Counted from the first letter of the stretch, positions 54,806-63,207 are shown. The stretch is DNA of 64,000 nucleotides from Rubrobacter xylanophilus (GCF_007164525.1 NZ_AP019791.1:2219501-2283500); one strand, 5' to 3'. Program-made: numbers and translations. The notes: a model not told the origin generated them from the sequence alone.

Positions 54806-55903
54806 TTATCCCTGCCGGACGAGCCTGCGGCCCTTGTGCTCTATCTCCCGCAGGAGCTCGTCGAAGGAGTCGGCGAACTTCCTGACGCCCTCCTCCTCGA
54901 GCACCCGGGTGAGGTCGTCGTAGTCCACCCCGGCCTCCCGCACCAGCGAGAAGGTCCTGCGGGCTTCCTCGAGCCCCTCCTCCAGGGTGGGCCGGATGGT
55001 GGCGTGGTCCATGGTGGCCCGGAGGGTGGAATGGGGCATGGTGTTGACCGTCTGCGGGCCGATGAGCTCCTCGACGTACTTCACGTCGGAGTACTCGGGG
55101 TTCTTTGTGGAGGTGGAGGCCCACAGCGGCCGCTGGACCCGGGCGCCGGCGGAGGCGAGCCGCTCCCACTCGGGCCCGGAGAAGAGGCGCTTGAACTCCT
55201 GGTAGGCCAGCTTGGCGTTGGCAACGGCCAGGCGGCCCTTGAGCTCCGGATGCCCGGCCTCCTCCAGCCGTCGGTCGGCTTCGGTGTCCACCCGGGAGAC
55301 GAAGAAGCTGGCCACGCTGGCCACCCGGGAGGGATCGCCGCCGGAGCCCACGAGCCGCCGCAGCCCCCTGATGTAGGCGGCGGCCACCTCCCGGTAGCGG
55401 CCGAGCGAGAAGATCAGGGTGACGTTTATGGAGCGGCCGCGCGAGATCATCTCCTCTATCGCGGGCAGGCCCTCCCTGGTCGCCGGGATCTTGACGAGCA
55501 GGTTGGGCCTCTCGACCATCTCGTGCAGCCGCTGGGCCTCCTCTACGGTTCCTTCGGTGTCGTAGGCCAAATCCGGGGAGACCTCGAGCGAGACGTAACC
55601 ATCCTCCCCACCAGTCCGCTCGTAGACGGGCATGAGGACGTCGCAGGCGCCCCGGATGTCCTCGCGGGCGAGGCGGAAGAAGACCTCCCGGGGCTCCTCC
55701 TCCCCGGCGAGCTCCCGCAGCTGCTCGTCGTAGAGGGGGGAGCCGGAGATGGCCTGCTGGAAGATGGTGGGGTTGGAGGTGACCCCCGTGACCCCCTCCT
55801 CGACGAGCCGTCTCAGGTTCCCCTCCGCGACGTCCTCGCGGGAGAGCGAGTCCACCCAGACACTCTGCCCGATCTCCTGCAACCTCTTCAGCCGCTCGTT
55901 CAT
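54806..55903 (-). CDS. tal: transaldolase
   Basis: A 365-residue transaldolase of the long actinobacterial/cyanobacterial type. SVWVDSLSRED and GVTSNPTIF open the barrel, LLVKIPATREGLPAI holds the Schiff-base lysine and RPLWASTSTKNPEYSD is diagnostic. It is the first gene of the tal-tkt-gnd-zwf-opcA-pgl operon, so its upstream region (55904-56034) should carry the operon promoter, divergent from the MerR gene. Confidence 0.94.
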   Translation of the reverse strand: MNERLKRLQEIGQSVWVDSLSREDVAEGNLRRLVEEGVTGVTSNPTIFQQAISGSPLYDEQLRELAGEEEPREVFFRLAREDIRGACDVLMPVYERTGGEDGYVSLEVSPDLAYDTEGTVEEAQRLHEMVERPNLLVKIPATREGLPAIEEMISRGRSINVTLIFSLGRYREVAAAYIRGLRRLVGSGGDPSRVASVASFFVSRVDTEADRRLEEAGHPELKGRLAVANAKLAYQEFKRLFSGPEWERLASAGARVQRPLWASTSTKNPEYSDVKYVEELIGPQTVNTMPHSTLRATMDHATIRPTLEEGLEEARRTFSLVREAGVDYDDLTRVLEEEGVRKFADSFDELLREIEHKGRRLVRQG

Positions 55904-56034
55904 AGCCGCTCTCTGCCTCCCTGCTCGCGTTAAGAGAAGCCCAACCTCTCCAAGAGTCTACACCCGTGTGTCGTGGGAAGACCCCCGCTACAGAAGCTAC
56001 CATTTTAGAGGCCCCGGCAAACCTCCCGCACCCC

Positions 56035-56065
56035 TTGACCCTGACGCAACGTCAGGCCCTACACT
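56035..56065 (+). promoter_or_regulatory. MerR-type promoter with 19-bp spacer and dyad
   Basis: TTGACC at 56035-56040 and TACACT at 56060-56065 are separated by 19 bp. The spacer holds the perfect dyad CCTGACG-CAA-CGTCAGG (56040-56056). Over-long spacers with a central dyad are the hallmark of promoters twisted open by MerR proteins. The ATG of the MerR gene is only 8 bp after the -10 box, so the transcript is probably leaderless. Confidence 0.8.
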
Positions 56066-56072
56066 CGGGGCG

Positions 56073-56861
56073 ATGGGCGGCGAAAAGCTCACCATAGGGG
56101 AGGCCGCGCGGCTCCTGGGGATGACGCCGCGGGCGATCCGGCACTACGAGAGGTTGGGGCTTCTGGAGGAGCCGAAGCGCTCGGCGGCGGGCTACCGGCT
56201 CTACGGGGCCCGGGAGCTCTTGAGGCTGCGCCGGATAAAGCGGCTGCGGGAGCTGGGGCTTCCCCTGCGCAGGATCGGCGGGCTTCTGGAGGGGCCGGAG
56301 GACGTGGCGGGGCTGCGCCCGGTGCTGGAGACGCTCCTCGGGGAGGTGGAATCCCGCATCCGGGAGCTCGAGGAGCGGCGCGCCCTGATCCTGGAGGCCC
56401 TCTCCCGAGCGGAGCCCGAGGAGCCCGCCGGGCCTCCGCTCCTCCTGCGGCTCCTGGAGGAGCGCCTGGGCGCGGAGCTGGACGGGCTGGACCCGGCCCT
56501 GCTGGAGCAGGGCCGGCGGCTCTGGGCGCTGCTGGACGCCTTCGAGTGGCCGGAGGGCTACCGCGAGGCCCAGGAGGCGCTGGCGACCCACCTCGCTGAA
56601 CGTCCGGAGGCGCTGCGCGAGCTCCTCGGGCTGGAGGAGCGCCTGGCCCGGCTCGCCGCAGCCCCCGAGGACTCGCCCGAGGTGGAGCGGCTGGCCGAAG
56701 ACTTCGCCCGCTACTGGCGACGGCACCCCCAGCCGGGCTCCCCGCCGGGGTGGCCGGAAGCCGTGGCGAAAGCCTTCTCCGAGCTCGCCCTCTCCCGCCT
56801 CTCCCCAGCCCAGCGGAGGTGCCTGGAGCTGGTGCAAGAGAGGCTGGAGAGATCGGGATGA
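56073..56861 (+). CDS. MerR-family transcriptional regulator with large effector domain
   Basis: A 262-residue regulator. The N-terminal winged helix reads LTIGEAARLLGMTPRAIRHYERLGLL and GYRLYGARELLRLRRIKRL, followed by a dimerising coiled coil. Residues about 120-262 form a helical effector domain with no cysteine cluster, so it is more like drug-sensing members than metal sensors. It likely controls itself and the membrane gene that overlaps its stop, through the dyad upstream. Confidence 0.85.
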   Translation: MGGEKLTIGEAARLLGMTPRAIRHYERLGLLEEPKRSAAGYRLYGARELLRLRRIKRLRELGLPLRRIGGLLEGPEDVAGLRPVLETLLGEVESRIRELEERRALILEALSRAEPEEPAGPPLLLRLLEERLGAELDGLDPALLEQGRRLWALLDAFEWPEGYREAQEALATHLAERPEALRELLGLEERLARLAAAPEDSPEVERLAEDFARYWRRHPQPGSPPGWPEAVAKAFSELALSRLSPAQRRCLELVQERLERSG

Positions 56862-57715
56862 GGGGCGCGGTAAAGCTCGCCGCACCCCTACTGCTCCTCG
56901 CTCTTGTAGCCCTGGCGTTCCTCCACGCGGAGGCGCGGGAGGCCGCTCTCGCCGCCGTGGCGCTCGAGGCCCTCCTGCTCACGGCCGGTGCGCCGCTCGT
57001 GCTCCGGCGCTTCCGCGAGCGCCGGGCGAAGGGAGAGGAGTGGTGGCGGGCGCTCGAGGAGGCGCTCTTTACCGTGCTGCCGCGCCCGGCGGCGCGCCTG
57101 GTCGCCACCGAGCAGCTCATCCTCTGGTGCCTCCTGCGCCGGATCCTGCGCCCCGGGAAGCGCCACACCGAGCACGAGTTCGGCTACCACCGGCGCTCCT
57201 CCCTGCATACCATCCTCCCCGTAGTGCTCCTGCTCTCCCCAGCAGAGCTCGGGGCGGTACACCTGCTGGCGCACATACTCTCCCCGTGGCCGCCCCTGAA
57301 GTGGGTGCTCCTGGCGCTCGGCGTCTACGGGATCCTGTGGCTCGCTGGTCTGCGCGCCTCCCTGGAGCTCCTGCCCCACCGGCTGGAGGAGGACGGGCTC
57401 CGGCTGCGCTACGGGGCGCACGCGGAGGTGTTCGTCCCCTACGCCGGGATCCGCGAGGTTCTGATCCACCCCGCACGCCCTGCCGGTGAGCCCCTCTCCC
57501 TCTTCCCGGCCGAGGGCCTCAAATATTCCCCGGAGGGCACCCTTCTGCTGCCGGTCGGCGGGCGTACGGATCTCGCGCTGCACCTGCGCTCGCCCGTGAG
57601 CGCGCGGGGGATCCTCAAGCTCCGTGGCCCCGCCACGCGGGTATTCTTCGCCGCCGACGAGCCGGAGCGGCTCGCCGCGGAGCTGCGCCGGCGTCCCGGG
57701 ATCGGCTTCCCCTAG
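56858..57715 (+). CDS. membrane protein with C-terminal PH-like domain, unknown
   Basis: A 285-residue protein whose ATG overlaps the MerR stop (ATGA). It has two N-terminal spans, a basic loop, a pair of spans near residues 115-165 and a soluble C-terminal part (LEEDGLRLRYGAHAEVFVPY, GILKLRGPATRVFFAADEPE) reminiscent of bacterial PH domains. It is presumably the MerR target. It converges with ssb, overlapping by 4 bp. Family not recognised. Confidence 0.7.
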   Translation: MRGAVKLAAPLLLLALVALAFLHAEAREAALAAVALEALLLTAGAPLVLRRFRERRAKGEEWWRALEEALFTVLPRPAARLVATEQLILWCLLRRILRPGKRHTEHEFGYHRRSSLHTILPVVLLLSPAELGAVHLLAHILSPWPPLKWVLLALGVYGILWLAGLRASLELLPHRLEEDGLRLRYGAHAEVFVPYAGIREVLIHPARPAGEPLSLFPAEGLKYSPEGTLLLPVGGRTDLALHLRSPVSARGILKLRGPATRVFFAADEPERLAAELRRRPGIGFP

Positions 57716-58134
57716 AAGGGGATGTCGTCGAAGTCCGACTCGTTTATGTCCACCTCGTCGTCGCGCCGGCCGCGCCGGGCCTGGCCGCCGGAGGAGGTTC
57801 CCCCGTCGCCCGGGTCGCCACCGCGACCGAGGAACTGGACGTTGTCGGCGACTATGTCCACCTTGGAGCGCTTCGTGCCGTCCTGGGCCTCCCAGGTCCG
57901 GTACTGGAGGCGGCCCTCGATCAGGATCGGGTCGCCCTTCTTCTTGTAGTTAGCGATGGTCTCGCCGAGCTCGCGCCAGGCCGAGACGTCGAAGAAGTCC
58001 ACCTCCTCGTTCCTGGAGCGGACCCGGTTCACGGCGATGCCGAACGAGCAGACCGGAACCCCATCGCTGGTGAACCTGAGCTCGGGATCCCGCGTGAGGT
58101 TGCCCGCGAGTATCACCCGGTTGAAGCTGACCAT
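57712..58134 (-). CDS. ssb: single-stranded DNA-binding protein
   Basis: A 140-residue SSB with the OB fold (FNRVILAGNLTRDPELRFT, FFDVSAWRELGETIANYKKKG, LIEGRLQYRTWEAQDGTKRS), a glycine/arginine linker and the acidic tip DFDDIPF for partner binding. The usual rpsF/rpsR neighbours are absent, so this may be a second paralogue, for example for DNA uptake, since a ComEC-like hydrolase gene is next upstream. Confidence 0.93.
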   Translation of the reverse strand: MVSFNRVILAGNLTRDPELRFTSDGVPVCSFGIAVNRVRSRNEEVDFFDVSAWRELGETIANYKKKGDPILIEGRLQYRTWEAQDGTKRSKVDIVADNVQFLGRGGDPGDGGTSSGGQARRGRRDDEVDINESDFDDIPF

Positions 58135-58216
58135 GATCTTTCCTTTCTCCTCGCCTCTCCGCCCTCTCGGACCTTAAGTATCCAACAAGGACCGCCGGCC
58201 GGCCACGGGTATTTTC

Positions 58217-59149
58217 CTACGCGCCGGCCCGCACCGGCCGCTCCACCGCCACCTCCACGAGATCGCGCCGGATGGTGACGATCACGTCCCCGTGCAGGTC
58301 GGTCCTGAAGACCCGGGCCCCCGCCCGGCGCAGCCGCTCGAGCACCTCCGGGTCCGGGTGTCCGTAGGGGTTGTCCCGCCCGCACTGTATCACGGCCACC
58401 CGCGGCCTGAAGCGGCTGAGGAAGAGCGGCCCGGTGGAGGTCTCCGAACCGTGGTGGTTTACCTTGAGGACGGTGAGGGGCCCGGTGTACGGGCCGCTCG
58501 CCATGTACTCCTCGGCCCGCTGTTCGGCATCCCCGCCGAGCAGGACGCGCGCCCTGCCGTAGGTCAGCAGCAGCGCCACGGAGTTGTCGTTGGAGCCGGA
58601 GAAGAACCCTCCGGGCGGGGGGTTGAGGACGTCGACCCTCACCCCGCCCCACTCCGTCCTGTGACCGGCGCGCACCCGCTCCACCTCGACCCCCTCCTCG
58701 GCCCGCACGGCCCGCAGAAAGCCCGCGTAGGTGAGGGTGTCCTTGGGGTAGCCGGAGAGGTAGACCTTCTCTACCGGGAAGGCCTCCAGCACCTCGGCGA
58801 GCCCGCCGACGTGGTCGGCGTCCCCGCTGGTGGAGACCATCCCTTCGAGGTCGTCCACCCCCCGCTCCCGCAGGAAGTCCACCACGACTGGCCCCTCCTC
58901 CGGGTTACCGGCGTCCACCAGGTAGTCCTCCCCGCCGGCCTGCACGAGCACCGCGTCTCCCTGCCCCACGTCTATGAAGCTCACGGAGAGCGCCCCGGAG
59001 GGCGGCGGTCCGACGCCACTGAAATTCCTTCCGCCCAGAAAGTCTGGTCCACTGCACGAGAAAGCGAGAAGCAACGGGATCAGGAGCAGGGCGTACAGGA
59101 CGCCGCGAGCGATCCTGTGCCGCCCAGAGAATGCAGAAGAAATGCTCAC
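58217..59149 (-). CDS. ComEC-type metallo-beta-lactamase-fold lipoprotein
   Basis: A 310-residue protein with a lipoprotein signal (RHRIARG, hydrophobic run, AFSC with Cys32) and a domain like the hydrolase part of ComEC/Rec2. VSFIDVGQGDAVLV, LVDAGN, GDADHVGG and LKVNHHGSETST are visible. In the metal motif HxDxDH the first His is Ser108 (STSGDADH), so metal binding may be changed. GTG at 59149 follows AAAAGAGG. Membrane-anchored outside the cell, it could be a nuclease in DNA uptake; the ssb gene is the next gene downstream. Confidence 0.8.
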   Translation of the reverse strand: MSISSAFSGRHRIARGVLYALLLIPLLLAFSCSGPDFLGGRNFSGVGPPPSGALSVSFIDVGQGDAVLVQAGGEDYLVDAGNPEEGPVVVDFLRERGVDDLEGMVSTSGDADHVGGLAEVLEAFPVEKVYLSGYPKDTLTYAGFLRAVRAEEGVEVERVRAGHRTEWGGVRVDVLNPPPGGFFSGSNDNSVALLLTYGRARVLLGGDAEQRAEEYMASGPYTGPLTVLKVNHHGSETSTGPLFLSRFRPRVAVIQCGRDNPYGHPDPEVLERLRRAGARVFRTDLHGDVIVTIRRDLVEVAVERPVRAGA

Positions 59150-59342
59150 GCCTCTTTTCCCGCCCGCCGCACCGGAGAGAACCCACTCCCCAAAGCATCC
59201 CGGCAAGGTAGAACTCTGCCGTAAGGAGGAGAAAGCAACCCCGGCTGAGGATTGCCCCGGGGGCATCTGCCATAATCGGCCGGCCGTAGCAGCTCCTTCT
59301 CCAGAATCCCGGAAAGCTTCAGCCTTATCGCCCTCGCTGTCC

Positions 59343-59474
59343 TCAAACTCTCTCGGAGTGCGTACAGCTTAACATGCGGCTTCTGCAACAACGCTGGCTC
59401 AGGAACAGATGGGCGAACACGAAGCCGCCCATGAGCGTCGCCACCAGCGCGGTGACTATCAGGTTGCGTCTCAT
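59343..59474 (-). CDS. 43-residue single-span peptide, uncertain
   Basis: Directly after the copper ATPase stop (TAAATG) an ORF reads MRRNLIVTALVATLMGGFVF and continues with a second short hydrophobic part and three cysteines near the end (QRCCRSR, LSCTH). Its tight coupling to the ATPase favours a real small metal-related peptide, but the short length makes chance possible. The next 190 bp (59150-59342) hold nothing I can support. Confidence 0.35.
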   Translation of the reverse strand: MRRNLIVTALVATLMGGFVFAHLFLSQRCCRSRMLSCTHSERV

Positions 59475-61955
59475 TTACGCCGCGCCTCCTTTTCTGGTCA
59501 GCTCCGGGATCTGGCCGGAGCCGTCCACCTGGAAACCGCGTTCGACGGTCGCCTCCCGGATGCCGTCGGGGTTCGCCACGCCCTCGCGGTAGATGACGGT
59601 GACCTCGTGTTTCTCCAGGTCGCCGCTCACGCTCTCGACGCCCTCCAGTTTCGAGACGGCCTCGCGGATCGATTCCACGCAATGCTCGCAGCGCATGTTG
59701 GGCACCGTGAGCGTGAGTCGGGCCTCCCTTGCGCGGCCTCCTTGCCTCCCGTCCTCCCCGCGGCGGGCTCCGGACAATAGTTGTCCGGCGAAGGAGTTGG
59801 CAAGGACGGTGGTCACGCTGGCGGCCATGGCGATCATTGCCCACACCGGGTGCACCAGCCCCGTGACGGCCAGCGGCACCCCGATGCCGTTGAAGGCAAA
59901 GGCGAGCGTGATGTTCTGCACCGTCTTGCGGTAGGAGCTTACGCCTATGTGGTAGGCGTCAACCACCGCGCCGAGGCGCTCTCCTACCAGCACGATGTCC
60001 GCAGACTCTATGGCGATGTCGGTTCCGGCACCGATGGCGATGCCCACGTCTGACTGCATGAGGGCCGGGGCGTCGTTGATGCCGTCCCCGACCATGAGCA
60101 CACGGTGTCCCTGCTCCTGCAACTCCCGCACGACGTACGCCTTGTCCTGGGGCAGGACCTCGGCCCGGTACTCCTCGATACCAACCTCGCGCGCCACTGC
60201 CCTGGCTGTGCGCTCGTTGTCGCCGGTGAGCATCACAGGCTCCAGACCCGCGGCTTTGAGGCGCTCGACCGCCTCCACGGCGTCGTCCTTTATCCGGTCG
60301 GCGAGGGCTATGAGCGCGGCGGGCTCGCCGTCTACGGCCAGGGCCACCACGGTGTTGCCCGCCGCCTGCAAGTCCGCGAGCTTTTCGCGCGCCGGGGCGA
60401 GGTCTGCGCCTTCTCCCTCCACGAATCGGGGACTGCCGACGGCGAGGCGGTGTTCCTCGACCGACGCTGTGACGCCCTTGCCCGCCACAGCCTGGAAGTC
60501 CCGGACCTCGGGCACGGAGATCCCCCTCTCCGAGACGGCGTCCACCACGGCCCGCGCCAGCGGGTGCTCGGAGGAGGACTCGGCCGCGGCGGCCAGGCGC
60601 AGGACTTCTTCCTCGTCGTAGCCGTCCAGGGCGACCACCTCGACCACCGCCGGCTCGCCGCGGGTTATGGTGCCGGTCTTGTCCAGCACGACCTTCTTTA
60701 CGTCCTTGAGGACCTGGAAGGCTTCGCCCGAGCGCATGAGGATGCCCTGCCGGGCGGCCATCCCGCCGCCCCGGATCATGGCCAGCGGCGTCGCCATCCC
60801 CATGGCGCACGGGTAGCCCATCACGAAGACCGCCAGGGCCGCGAAGATCGCGCGCGTAAAGTTCGGCTCCCCGGTAACCGCCCAGGCCCCCAGGGTCCAG
60901 ACGAGTATGGCGAGGGCGGCGAAGGCGACCACGGTTGGCACGAAGACCGCGAGCACCCGGTCCACCAGTTGCAGGATGCCGGGCTTGAGCGCCCGCGCCT
61001 CCTCCACCTGGCGCGCCACCTGCGAGAGGAAGCTCTCATCGCCGACCCTAGTGACCCGCACCAAGAGCGTCCCGACCTGGTTGAGGGAACCCCCGATCAC
61101 CTCGTCGCCCTTCCCCTTCTGCTCCGGCATCGACTCGCCGGTGACCAGGCTCTGGTCCACGCCCGAGGAGCCCTCGACCACCTCGCCGTCCACCGGAATG
61201 GACTCGCCGGGCCTGACGCGCACCAGCTCGCCGGCCCGGAGCTCCCCGACCGGCACCTCCTCCTCGCGCCCGTCGCGCACCACGTGGGCGGTGTTCGGCA
61301 CCAGCTCCAGGAGCTTCCGCACCGCCTGCGAGCTGCGGGTCCTGACCCGCAGCGAGACGTACTCGGAGAGCAGGTGGTATGTCGTGACAAAGACCGTCAC
61401 CGCGAAGAAGTCCGGTATCGGGAAGCTCGGGAAGGCAAAGCCCAGGAAGCCGCCCGCCAGCCCAGCGAACGCCCCGAACTCCAGCAGCACGTGCTGGTTC
61501 AGGATGCCGCGCCGCAGCGAGGCCCAGGCCATCCCCAGGAAGTGCCAGCCCGGTCCGAAGACCGCCGAAAGGGCCAACGTCGGCATCAGCCAGAGCATGA
61601 AGGTCCGGGCGGCCTCGGGCAGCACGCCCAGCCACATCGGGATCATGGCGGCCAGAGAGACGCCCGTGAAGCCGGCGGCGAACAGCAGGTTCCTCAGGCT
61701 GCTGTTCAGCTCGGCCTCTCCCTCCTCGAAGGTGCGCACCTTCTCTGGGTCGCGCACAGTGTAGCCGAGGTCGCGGATGATCTCCTTCAGGTCGTCCGGG
61801 TCCACCTTGCCCGGCTCGTACTCGATCAGGGCTTCCTCGTGCGCCAGGTTGACGCTCGCCTTGTTCACGCCCTCCGTGCGTTCCATCGCTTTCGTGATGG
61901 AGGAGACGCAGAACGAGCAGCTCATGCCCCCGATCTTGAGTTGCAACTTCTCCAT
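59475..61955 (-). CDS. copA: heavy-metal P1B-type ATPase with N- and C-terminal HMA domains
   Basis: An 826-residue copper-type efflux ATPase. An N-terminal HMA domain has GMSCSFC (Cys13, Cys16), and eight spans surround the actuator TGES. In the intramembrane motif MGYPCAMGMATP the usual CPC is Y381-P-C. The phosphorylation site is Asp425 in DKTGT, followed by HP in SSEHPLARA and GDGINDAPAL. A second HMA domain (RCEHC, Cys756/759) is added at the C-terminus, like a fused chaperone. It follows a small HMA protein gene and is the target of a MerR-type promoter. Metal is copper or a related soft metal by family. Confidence 0.9.
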   Translation of the reverse strand: MEKLQLKIGGMSCSFCVSSITKAMERTEGVNKASVNLAHEEALIEYEPGKVDPDDLKEIIRDLGYTVRDPEKVRTFEEGEAELNSSLRNLLFAAGFTGVSLAAMIPMWLGVLPEAARTFMLWLMPTLALSAVFGPGWHFLGMAWASLRRGILNQHVLLEFGAFAGLAGGFLGFAFPSFPIPDFFAVTVFVTTYHLLSEYVSLRVRTRSSQAVRKLLELVPNTAHVVRDGREEEVPVGELRAGELVRVRPGESIPVDGEVVEGSSGVDQSLVTGESMPEQKGKGDEVIGGSLNQVGTLLVRVTRVGDESFLSQVARQVEEARALKPGILQLVDRVLAVFVPTVVAFAALAILVWTLGAWAVTGEPNFTRAIFAALAVFVMGYPCAMGMATPLAMIRGGGMAARQGILMRSGEAFQVLKDVKKVVLDKTGTITRGEPAVVEVVALDGYDEEEVLRLAAAAESSSEHPLARAVVDAVSERGISVPEVRDFQAVAGKGVTASVEEHRLAVGSPRFVEGEGADLAPAREKLADLQAAGNTVVALAVDGEPAALIALADRIKDDAVEAVERLKAAGLEPVMLTGDNERTARAVAREVGIEEYRAEVLPQDKAYVVRELQEQGHRVLMVGDGINDAPALMQSDVGIAIGAGTDIAIESADIVLVGERLGAVVDAYHIGVSSYRKTVQNITLAFAFNGIGVPLAVTGLVHPVWAMIAMAASVTTVLANSFAGQLLSGARRGEDGRQGGRAREARLTLTVPNMRCEHCVESIREAVSKLEGVESVSGDLEKHEVTVIYREGVANPDGIREATVERGFQVDGSGQIPELTRKGGAA

Positions 61956-62030
61956 ACCGTTTGCCCGCGCCGGAGCGTCCGGATCAGTTGGTCCTGGCCG
62001 CCGGGCCGTTCCTCTGAGGGTCTGTGGAGC

Positions 62031-62267
62031 TCACGCTGCGCCTCCCCCCGACTCGACCTCGTAGCCGAGCAGGTCCAGCCTCTCCCGGATCTCTTTCTCT
62101 CCGAGCTCCGCGGAGTCGTACGCGACCTCTATCTTCTGGCTCGTGTGATCAGCCTCCACCTCGCGCACGCCGTCCAAACGTTTCAGCGCCCTGCCGACCC
62201 GCTGCTCGCACCCTTCGCAATGGAGCTTCTCTTCACCGATGACGGTGAACTGGATGTTGTCGGGCAT
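62031..62267 (-). CDS. HMA-domain metallochaperone (CopZ-like)
   Basis: A 78-residue single HMA domain that would carry Cu(I) or another soft metal to the ATPase downstream. LHCEGCEQRVGRALKRLDGV contains the CxxC site. The ATG at 62267 is chosen because an extension to 62318 runs into the promoter region. It lies about 70 bp downstream of a MerR-type promoter and 75 bp before the ATPase. Confidence 0.85.
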   Translation of the reverse strand: MPDNIQFTVIGEEKLHCEGCEQRVGRALKRLDGVREVEADHTSQKIEVAYDSAELGEKEIRERLDLLGYEVESGGGAA

Positions 62268-62335
62268 AGCTCTCTGACCTTCTGTGTATCCGTGGCGGAC
62301 CCCTAGGGACCCGCACATCTAGCCTTATACAATTG

Positions 62336-62366
62336 TGTATACACCTTGTAGTTGGTATAAGGTCAA
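62336..62366 (-). promoter_or_regulatory. MerR/CueR-type promoter of the metal-efflux operon
   Basis: On the minus strand TTGACC (62361-62366) and TATACA (62336-62341) are 19 bp apart. The dyad ACCTT-N11-AAGGT (62343-62363) spans the spacer, close to the CueR/ZntR operator form. It drives the HMA protein and ATPase. The last 4 bp of the thioredoxin gene overlap it. A second short dyad TATACA-ATTG-TGTATA covers the -10 box. Confidence 0.8.
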
Positions 62367-62692
62367 GTGTCCGTAGCCCGGTCGAAAGTCGTCGTAAGGT
62401 CGCTCTCCCGTATCAGGCCGTCGAGGCGCTGTGTCTCTTCGCCGTTTCGCAGGACGAGCACGGTGGGGATGCTCATTACCCCGAAACGCTTGGCCACCGC
62501 GAGGTCGCGGTCCACGTTCACCCGGTAGACGGTAAGCCGGTCCACGTACCGCGCGGCCACCTTCTCCAACCGAGGCTCCAGGACGTGGCAGGGCGGGCAG
62601 CTCTCCTGGTAGAAGTCGAGCGCCACCGGCCCCGATGCATCGAGCACTCTGGTTGGGATTTCGTTGCCGGTGATGTTCTCTATGTTGGACAA
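62363..62692 (-). CDS. thioredoxin-like protein
   Basis: A 109-residue thioredoxin fold with active site SCPPCHVLEP (CPPC rather than CGPC) and cis-Pro in MSIPTVLVLRNG. The TTG start at 62692 follows GAGGAGG. It has its own MerR-type promoter and precedes the metal-efflux genes, so it probably helps to keep thiols reduced during metal stress. The CPPC site may shift its redox potential. Confidence 0.85.
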   Translation of the reverse strand: MSNIENITGNEIPTRVLDASGPVALDFYQESCPPCHVLEPRLEKVAARYVDRLTVYRVNVDRDLAVAKRFGVMSIPTVLVLRNGEETQRLDGLIRESDLTTTFDRATDT

Positions 62693-62727
62693 TGCCAGCC
62701 TCCTCGCTGCTCTCGCGCCGTGCGGAG

Positions 62728-62758
62728 AGGATAGACTCTGTAGTAGCTATAAAGTCAA
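62728..62758 (-). promoter_or_regulatory. MerR-type promoter of the thioredoxin gene
   Basis: On the minus strand TTGACT (62753-62758) and TATCCT (62728-62733) are separated by exactly 19 bp, with GACT/AGTC arms across the spacer. It lies between the divergent thioredoxin and MerR genes, so the regulator can control both sides. Confidence 0.7.
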
Positions 62759-62796
62759 GGCGGCATCCTGCTGTCACAGAAGGGGGTCATGAACGG

Positions 62797-63207
62797 ATGA
62801 GGATCGGAGAGCTTGCGAAGAGGCTAGACCTGAATCCCCAGACCATCCGCTACTACGAGCGCATCGGGCTTCTGCCGGAGCCGGAGAGAACGGCGGCCGG
62901 CTATCGTTCCTACTCGGGCGAGGACCTCAGGAGGCTTAAGTTTATAAAGAGGGCACGGAGTGTGGGATTCTCGCTGGGGGAGATCAAGGAGATCCTGGCC
63001 TTCCACGATCGCAACGAACCTCCCTGCGTCTACGTTACAGAGACCATTGCCCGCCGGGCCGGGGAAATAGAGCGCAGGATAGCCGAGCTGACAAATTCCA
63101 AGCGCGAGCTCGAGCGGCTGTACGAGCAGGCCATAAAGCAGCCGCCCAAGTCCGACGCGGACAGCTACTGCCACATAATTGAGCCGCGCGGCGGACAGCG
63201 TTCTTGA
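62797..63207 (+). CDS. metal-responsive MerR-family regulator
   Basis: A 136-residue regulator with the MerR winged helix (MRIGELAKRLDLNPQTIRYY, AAGYRSYSGEDLRRLKFIKR) and dimer helix. Metal-binding candidates are Cys in EPPCVYV and in SYCHIIE near the end, a pattern seen in soft-metal MerR proteins. It is divergent from the thioredoxin gene and likely binds the two 19-bp-spacer promoters in this locus. The ATG at 62797 gives the normal N-terminus. Confidence 0.9.
   Translation: MRIGELAKRLDLNPQTIRYYERIGLLPEPERTAAGYRSYSGEDLRRLKFIKRARSVGFSLGEIKEILAFHDRNEPPCVYVTETIARRAGEIERRIAELTNSKRELERLYEQAIKQPPKSDADSYCHIIEPRGGQRS

Noticed and set aside
60105-62306. 733-codon open frame opposite the metal ATPase
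   Set aside because: Antisense shadow; composition is biased and the opposite strand carries intact P-type ATPase and HMA motifs.
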